Assembly (NCBI RefSeq): GCF_051106095.1
Contig: NC_135787.1
Span: forward strand, 159,348,001-159,412,000
Origin: Pogona vitticeps
Lineage: Eukaryota > Chordata > Lepidosauria > Squamata > Agamidae
Length of the DNA: 64,000 bases
Direction of reading: 5' to 3'
Shown: one piece after another, positions 50,001 to 59,000 of the stretch
Layout of the letters: every line of letters starts with the position of its first letter
Position numbering within the stretch: position 1 is the stretch's first letter
Notes under the pieces: generated by a model
What the model saw: the letters and a program-made list of their open reading frames with translations, nothing else
The model's database searches: none
What the model was told of the DNA's origin: nothing
Program-made: the position numbers and the translations under genes

Positions 50001-53000
50001 GCTTTGTTTGCCAAAAGGATCAGTTATTTGTTTCATATGAAAGATACTGTGGAAGACTTGAAGTTCTATCTTTGACAGCTGACAAATTTTTCACATGGAC
50101 CAAAGGATAGATTCAGTGGTTTCTTTCATATATGCCAATACTACTGTTAAACCCTGCAATTATAAAGTATGTTAATATTTTTAAAAAATTTCTGAGGCTA
50201 TTATACAAGGAGACTAGAAAGCTGAGTATAATTTTAATCTCAAAGACAGCACACACTTCTTTTAATTGTTATTAACATAGCATTTCTCCCTGTGTTCAGA
50301 GGCAATACTCATAGCAAAGTATGGAGAACCAGAATGATGTATTTAGAGTGTTGTGCTAATATTTAGGAGGTGTCTTCAAATCCATACTTGGCTGTGAAAC
50401 TCTCTAGCTGACCTTGGGCCAGTCTCACATTCTCAGCCTTCCATACCTTGGAGGTTGTAAAGATAGAGTGGAAAGGAAGAGAGCCATGTTGTGCTCCCTT
50501 GAGCTCATTGAAGGGAAGATGGGATAGAAATGTTAACAAATAACTACAGATAAATAAATAATGGTTTCCCACTAATATTAACAAGCCATAACAATACTTT
50601 GCATATAAGCAGGAAGTAGAACATTCTTGGTTCTGATTTTTAAAAAACTAAAATTTCCTGTGATGTCAAAACCTAGGGAAACTGTGATTAGCTAGATAGA
50701 ACATACCAAGATAAACTGTTGTTTCAGATTTTTGTGTCATATCAGAAGTCATAGTTCAAGCAAATTGAAGTTACCCTGAATACTTGTGATTTCAATGCTA
50801 CAATTGGGCATTTTCAAAAACTCTAGTATTGAGTGAGTGTTTAGCCCTTAAATAATCTCGAGACACAAGCTGTTCTAATCAAGCCATTACAGCATTTTTT
50901 TCAATTTAGGACTTCTGGTACTGTTTGTGTAGGGTTTGCATAACAGGCTACTTGAAGGACTGTATCTCCCTGTATGAGACTTCTTGGTGTTTAAAATCAT
51001 CAGAGCAAGCCCTCTTCCTGTTCCCATCACCAATACAAGAACAGTTGATGAGGACACTAGAGAGAGCCTTCTCTGTGGCAGCTCCCAGATTACAGAATGC
51101 TTTCCCTTGGGAGGTCAGGTTGGCCTCCACTCCCTTTTATCCTTCTGCTGACAGCTGAAGAACCACCTTATTAGGCAGGCTTTTACAGTCATGATTGAGT
51201 CCCCAAGTGCCATTTTTAAGTAAGATATTTTTAATGTTTTACATATTTTTAATTATTCAACGTTTTTTAAATCACTTCTGTAGTTCAGTTGTTTTTTTAA
51301 TGTATAGCATATTGTGTTTTAATTATAGTCTTTTTAATACTGTGAGCCACCTTGAGTCCCCTTATCGCAGTGGTTCCCAATCTTTTTCAAGTCTTGACTC
51401 CATTTTGTAATAGGCAAGTAACCTATGACCCCCCCCCACCATGTTTGCGTAAAAAGGCATTTTAAGTGGGGTAAAGCCATCCCTTCTCAGAAATGAGAGG
51501 CTTCTTTCTCCTCCAAAGGGCCTGTTTCTCATATGTACATATGTACGGTAACTATAATATCCTACTCGAAAAGGTGAAGGAAGAAATTATTTAACAAGGG
51601 CTACAGCACATATAAAGCAACCCACAACTATGCAGGAAATACTTTGCCAACCCCCTTGGGGGTCGTGATCCCCATGCTGGGAAATACTGCCTTATTGAGA
51701 GAAAGATAGCCTATAAATAAGACAAATAAATAAATAACTTGCTGCAGCTAAATTATGTGATGCCAGTATGCCTCTTGATGACATGCCTTGTGATGCAGCT
51801 AATTGCGTAGCCAGCCTGTACCCTAGTACCTCATCAGCTAGCTATAACAAGTTGTGCAAACAAGTTGTCATGAACAGCAAGAGGATTCCAGCTATTATCT
51901 TTTCATTGCCATGTTTTAATTAGTTAACAGTTCATGTTACTGATACCTGATGATTAACTGAGCATAACTGTGTGGTAATAAAGTCATTTCAGTTTTAGTT
52001 CCTAGTATTAATACATGTTGTTCCTTGACACTGATGACCTTATTTTCTTATCAAAGAGAAATATCCTAAAACAGCTTTAAAGAAAACTAAATCAATTGTG
52101 GTAGGAATTGTTGTGGGATAGCCTTTTTATTGGTTGTCAAGGCAGATAGCTGGACAGTTAAGAAAGCTGACAGGGGAAAAAATCAATTCATTTGAAATGT
52201 GGTTCTGGTGCATTGCTTTGTGGATACCCTCGATTGTCAGAAAGACAGACAAGTGGATCCTGGATCAGATCAAGATCTGACTATCTCTGTAGACTTATCT
52301 CTGGAGGCAAAAATGTTGAAACTGAAGCTGTCCTGCTTTGGTGATCTCATGAGAAGATAGGATTCTCTGGAAAAGACAATAATGCTGGAAAGATGAAGGC
52401 AGCAGGAAAATAGGAAGACCAAATATGAGATTAACTGATTGCCTAAAAGAGACCACAAACGAGTCTGCTAGAGCTGAGCAGGGTGGCTGAGGACAGGACA
52501 GTTTGGAAAGCAGTCATCCATAGGGTCTCCATGAGTCAGAGGTGACAGCACATAATAAGGCAGATGCAACAAATTATTAAGCACAGCATTCTAGTCCTTT
52601 GAGAACTGTTTTTCTGTCAGCAGGTTCCATGCAACTGGGGTAACATTTATCTGCTCTAAGCAGGTGTGTGGAATATGGGCTTTGTTGAGGAAAGGGAATT
52701 CTGTGGCTGGAACAGATGAGAAGAGCTCATGCCCACATGATTAGATTAGTTTAAATCTTGTCAAGTAATGAGAAACATGAAACTTATAACTCTTATTCCT
52801 CAGGGAGGTTTTCCACACCAACACTAGTTGACTTCCCATTTTTCACCTATTCTTGTCTTTTTATTATTGGTCTGTGCCATGTGAATTAATAAGGTAAAGG
52901 TAAAGGTTCCCCTTGACAAATTTTTTTGTTCAGTCGTGTTCAACTCTAGGGGCTGGTGCTAATCCCCGTTTCCTAGCCATAAAGCCAGTGTTTGTCCAAA

Positions 53001-56000
53001 GACAGTCTTCCGTGGTCACATGGCCAGTGTGACTTAGACACGGAACGCTGTTACCTTCCCACCAAGGTGGTCCCTATTTATCTACTCAGATTTGCATGCT
53101 TTCAAACCGCTAGGTTGGCGGGACCTGGGACAAGCAACAGGTGCTCACTCCATCACGTGGATTCGATCTTACAGCTGAAGATCTACAGACCTTACAGCAC
53201 AGAGGCTTCTGCGGTTTAACCCGCAGTGCCACCACGTCCCTCTATGTGAATTAATAGTGATTTGATAATTCTTTTTAGTGTTTTTGTGTGTGTTGTATTT
53301 ATTGTAAACTTAACAGAGTAGTGCCTTGACATTAATGGGAGCAACATACAAGTTATTCGTGTAGAACCACCACCACCCCTTGGCTGCAAGTACTATATAA
53401 CTCTTTAAAACTTGGTGCTTAAAGTAGGTCATGCATTTCAGTGATTCTTCATTTACTTAACAGATAGTTTTCTTAAACTGTTGCTTTTATTTAATGTGTG
53501 AAAGTATCATAAATTGGTACATATTTTTCATTGCAAAATAGTTTATTGGAGCATTTCTTTTGGAGTGCTTCTTGTGACTCAGCTGTTTGAACTTGTTGAC
53601 CTACTAAAGTGGGTCACTTTTCATGCACCAGTAGTAGTTACAGAGAAGCACTGAATGTTGACTTGCCGGATGTGAAAAGCAATGCTGTGCTACATTTGGA
53701 TACTATGGCATATGGGTTCAGATTGACAAATATTTTTGGAAGAACTATGTGGGGTGTATATCATTTTCTCTAGGTTTCTTTCCTGCACTTAATGCGCCTG
53801 CTTTTGCCACTATCCATTGCAGTGCTTGTCATCTCAAATGTAAATACTGTACTAAGATAGCCTTGTAATTCTGCTCAAGCTGCTGCTTTTGTCTTCCAGT
53901 CTATGCTTGTGACACATTGCTCTTTCTACATTTGATCAATGATGGTCTGCAGTGAGGCTTGGCATATTCATGTTCCCTTCAGGCATTAAAACATTACTGA
54001 CTTTCTTGAAGGCTTTAAAGGAGACAGACATGCAGAAGCATTCCATGAGGCTTCATTCCCAGTTTCTCTGGACCTTATGATTAGGTAGCCAATATATGAT
54101 ACAGACAGCTAGGCACCTGCCATGTTTTAAAATGTAATTATGTTTTGTACTGAATTTGACACTAAATAGAAGAATACTGCATGCTCATTTTTCAAAATAT
54201 GATGTATATCTTACATAAATATATTGCTTGCTACATAGATTCTTTATATTTGTTTTCTGCATTAATAGGAAGCTGGTATAGGATTCATAAGGGTACAGTA
54301 TTTTCCTTGTAACTTCAAAATGAAGTTCTATCTTAGAGAGGTCAATGTGCTTAGGTGCAATTTTCAATTGCAGTTTTGTTTTTATAATCATTCCCATCCT
54401 GGGAAGCTTAGATATACCTATATCATGGAAATGTAATAGTTTAAGATCTTTATGTGACAGTGACCATTTGCTGCTAGTGTTTTATCTTGTTCCTACTCAT
54501 CCTTCTACTTTTGATGTCAGCTCTTATGAGGAAATGGAACCAGTTTGGAACACAGGTTTAAGCTCAGGGCAGTCATCGTTCAGTATTCGCAGAAACGCAT
54601 CTAGTTTCCCACAGTAAGATGGGTAATTGCAGCTTGTTTGCTGTTCTGTCATCCTTTGAATTGGATAGTGGCAAAGAAATTTTGGACATGTTGCAAAGGA
54701 TGACAACAATGTTTAATAGGTCTTACTGTCATAATCTGACACACTGTACCTGTTTGTATTTCTTTTGGTGTAGATTGCTTATGTTTATTTGAAATGGGCA
54801 TAATTTATCGTTTCGTATGAATCATGAAGTAGTCACTGTAAGAGCTACTTGTTTTGTCCATAGAGGTAGTGTAGATTGCTTCATTGAGAGAAACAGTTAT
54901 GAATGCCAGGAAGCTGGGCTGTGACTAAAGCAGTGGTCCCCAAACTTTTTCAGTCCACGGACCAGCTGGGGAATGCGGGGCACCCCCTGCGCTCATGTGA
55001 TCAAGCTCTCTCTCTCTCGCATGAGTGCCCCCCGTGCACATGTGCAAATGGTGGCACAGCACTTGTCTGGGTGTGCGTGCACTTGTGCACATGCACAAAC
55101 AGCGGCACAGCGCTCACACAGGCATGCTGGAGTGCACGTGCAGCCACAAACGGACTGTGCAGGGATGAGTGCGTGCGGGAGTAGGTGGGAGGTCTGTCTC
55201 GGTGGCCCGGCCCAGCTCAGGCCACAGACCGGCACCAGGCCGCGAAATGGGGCTTGGAGACCTCTGGACTAAAGGACTGGCAATAGAATTTGGCTTCCAT
55301 CTGATATTGCTGCATGTATCGCAATCTTCAGACTTTATGCTTTAAAAATAATTAACAAGTGGTTAATACTACTCAGTCTGGAGATTATCTGGATAGATAC
55401 TAGAAGACGAACCAAAAATATGATCTGTGCTGTGGCCATTGGAGGGTTGTATCTTCCAGTTCTAATTCTTTTTGCTTACTGCAATTCTGACCATGCTTCT
55501 GTGCAACCATAGTATCCACTGATACATCCTTCTATACTATATTCCAGACAAACTATAGTAATCATGACACCTGCATATTTAAAACTCATTACAAATTTGA
55601 AGTGCTTTTTCTACTGGGTTGATGATTAGTACAACTGAATGCTGCAAAGGAAATGTGTATAAATATCTGATTATGAGATCAAAGATTAATTGAAGCTAAT
55701 GCATTATGCCCAACACTAGTTCACTTTTTCCTAGTGTAAGAAGCTATTGGCTGGATTCTGCATTAGAAAGGCAGAGGTTGGGACAGCAGAATTCCTTGCC
55801 TTGTTTTTTCAGCAGTCCCTTCAACCCCTCCCATTGGATATAGAAGTATGGTGACTTGAGTGCAGGGGAGAGAGAAAAAATGTGGAATTTGAAGGAGATC
55901 TCCATGCGTAAGTGGAGCTCTCTGATGAAAGGTGCTTCTGCCTGAGTATCTCTTTGCCCATCTGTGATGTGGCCACTTAAAGTGTTTTGAAATTTTCTCT

Positions 56001-59000
56001 CCACCTAAGACAAGGAGAGACCCTGATCTGCAGGGTCTCCTGATTACCTCGGCAGTCAGTGGGTTGGGGTGTCAAGGAGGTCCATTTTTATGAGCTTTGT
56101 TGTAGACTCTTAAATCTGTGTCCAGTCCACTCGCTTCATTGGCAAGCTCAGTTTCACTTCTTGTCCTTGGAAATTTACTCTCTTTTTTTCTAAATTAGCC
56201 ATATCCAGAAGATCCTGCAGTGTACAAGCCACTCTCCCAAGAAGAGCTGCAGAGGATAAAAAATGAAAAGAAGCAGAAACAAAATGAAAGAAAACAGAAA
56301 ATATCAGAGAATCGCAAACATCTGGCTAGTGTACGGGTTGTACAGAAAAATCTGGTCTTTGTAGTAGGCTTATCCCAGCGTTTAGCAGATCCAGAGGTAA
56401 GCAGCTGCCAAAGCTATGCTTTTTATACCCAGCAAATGTATTCTCTGAACCTTTGCTGTAGCTATTATGATTACTAAGTAACTTTGTTTTTGTTTAATTC
56501 AATTGACTTTACAGTAATGTTCAACATCATTGTCCTTCATAGGTCTGGGTGCTCAAAATTTAGATCATTTTGGTCTTTCTTAGTGGCAGGGTTCCACAAG
56601 GAAATTGCAGGGGAGTACCTCTCTACCCTGTGAACCATTTGCTAATGGGCTGGCACAGTTCTTCTTGTCTCTGTGCGTAATGTGAACATAAAACAGCTAT
56701 ATTGTCAATGTACTTGACACTTGAGTATCTCATTTTACAAGGTGTTAGAGGGGCAATAGACTTGAAACTGATGTTCCATTTGGGGGGGGGGGAAGCAAAC
56801 ATTTGTAATAATTTCCAAAGTGGAAATAATTCTTGGAAATTATTTAAAGGCCCATGGGGCCTTTAAGATCAGTAAGTTTTACTTGGCATGAACTGTCATG
56901 GAAATAGCTTTTCTCTCCAGGTATGTGGATTGCATTGTTTAATCTGCAGGTTCATATGCACACTGGGTCTGATTAAGGGGGTCTGACAGATGTAATAAAA
57001 GGTACAGAAAATGACAGTAGTAGTATTATTTTGTAAGCAGTATTGATAATGCAAATTTCTTTCTGTATCACATTTCAATCTGCCCCTTTCCCATACCAGA
57101 AACAGCATGCTTGTGAAACTATGGCTCAAATATTGTAATCCATGCATTTGAAGAAGCTGGGTATATCCATGGAAGCTCATGCTAAAACACCTTGTAATTC
57201 CCAAAAATGCTACCAAAAGTATTTTTTTGCTGTTTTTAATCATAATAAAACAAAAATATTTTTAGTTGTGGAAACTAGTTAATTTATGATCAGATGTACA
57301 GCTTGGCAATGGAAGTTGTCAGCTGGGGTTTTTCTTTGATTTACTGCAGCTTATGCATGCTCAGCTGATGATGGTGACCTGAAGCGTAATGTGGCTGCTC
57401 TGTCTGATATACCACGTTAATCTTTTTCTAGGGAATACATTCCTGGTTTGGTAACATGTCTGAAGATTGCTAAGCATTTATTACTGTAACTTTTTTTTAA
57501 CAACAAAAGTTTTCAAACTGCAAAACTTTGGTGCAAAATAGTTCTGCCACACTGTTTTGTGAGGCTAGTTAGAATGTGTTTTGGAGTTCATTTTATATTG
57601 ACCATTTCTGGTTTCACTGATGATGATGGCTCTTACTTTTACAAACCATCTTAGGCTTTAATATATAAAGGTTTCTAAGACCTCTGTGCTAGGAACCATG
57701 AACTGTTAGTAAGAAGGTCTATGGTATTGTCAGAATTCAGGAAGAGGAAGAACTGAAGTTATTGGGCTCTAAATGTACAGTACAACATATATGTACCCAA
57801 TACCAATTGAGTCCTAATTAGCAGCAAGCATCTGTTAGGCTCAGGTGGGAAAACTGCCTAACAGACATTTTTGGCTTATAACTCTTGCCAGTCCTAACTG
57901 GTATAATCAGTGCTGAAGTCTCATGGGAATTTCAGTTCGGAAACCTCTGAAAGGCCAGTCTTCTCAACCCTAATGTCACATAAATATAGCAAGATGAGGC
58001 ATAGTTGAAAGCTGCTTTTCCCAAATACTGGGCAGTAGGCTCTCAGTAGTCAGATATTTACCTTTGGGATTTGCTTGTGACCATAATCTTGCATAGTTTT
58101 TGGAGTATAATATGTTGTTGTTGTTTAGTCATTAAGTCATGTCCGACTCTTTGTGACCCCATGGACCAAAGCACGCCAGGTCCTCCTGTCTTCCACTGCC
58201 TCCTGGAGTTTGGTCAAATTCATGTTGGTTGCTTCGCAGACACTGTCCAACCATCTTGTCCTCTGTCATCCCCTTCTCCTCTTGCCTTCACACTTTCCGA
58301 ACATCAGGGTCTTTTCCAGGGAGTCTTCTCATGAGATGGCCAAAGTATTGGAGCCTCAGCTTCAGGATCTGTGATTTCTAAATAAGGTTTTTAAATTATG
58401 ATGTGAGTTTTGAACTGCCTCTCAGTATTGAATTTATAATAGTAAAATTTAATCTTCTCTACAGGTTTTAAAAAGGCCAGAGTATTTTGGGAAATTTGGT
58501 AAAATACACAAAGTTGTCATCAACAACAGCACATCATATGCGGGCTCACAGGTAAGAAATATATTGACATTTTCTACTTTCCTTGGGAAGAGATGGATTG
58601 ACTAGTCTTTACTGTCTAGACAGCCAAGTGTCGGTATTTTGGTATAAAAAAAATCAGGTACTTTTTCAGTTGTTCTCTTTTAAATAACAGGGGCTAATGA
58701 ATTCTACAACCGCAGATTACTATCAGTAAATAAAACTGAATGTTTCAGTCAAACTGTATTCAAATTAAGGAAATCAGAGAAGTGTAATCAGAATAATTCT
58801 AGTTGTTCTGGTTTTTGGAAAGTCCATTATCTGTAGAACATGGCTTGGAGTAAAAGTATCCTTGTGGATATATATCCCAAGTTCTGTTACTTATAAAATC
58901 TGTTGTCCGATTATGCAGGGCAGCTTTATAATCAGTTTAGTCTAGCTCTTAATTGCTTCCTGAATGTTTATTACACTTAAATAAAATAGAAATGATGGAG

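Larger units (their letters stand above)
41095..56198 (+). other. CNOT4 intron 2
   Basis: A 15-kb intron holding the largest retroelements of the window. The unique stretches 44.9-45.8, 48.9-49.7, 53.3-54.9 and 55.3-56.2 kb show no feature I could support. Confidence 0.7.

Noticed and set aside
54993-55235. Frames in the hAT MITE at 54.9-55.3 kb
   Set aside because: They arise from repeated GTGCACATG-like words inside the MITE and have no domain.
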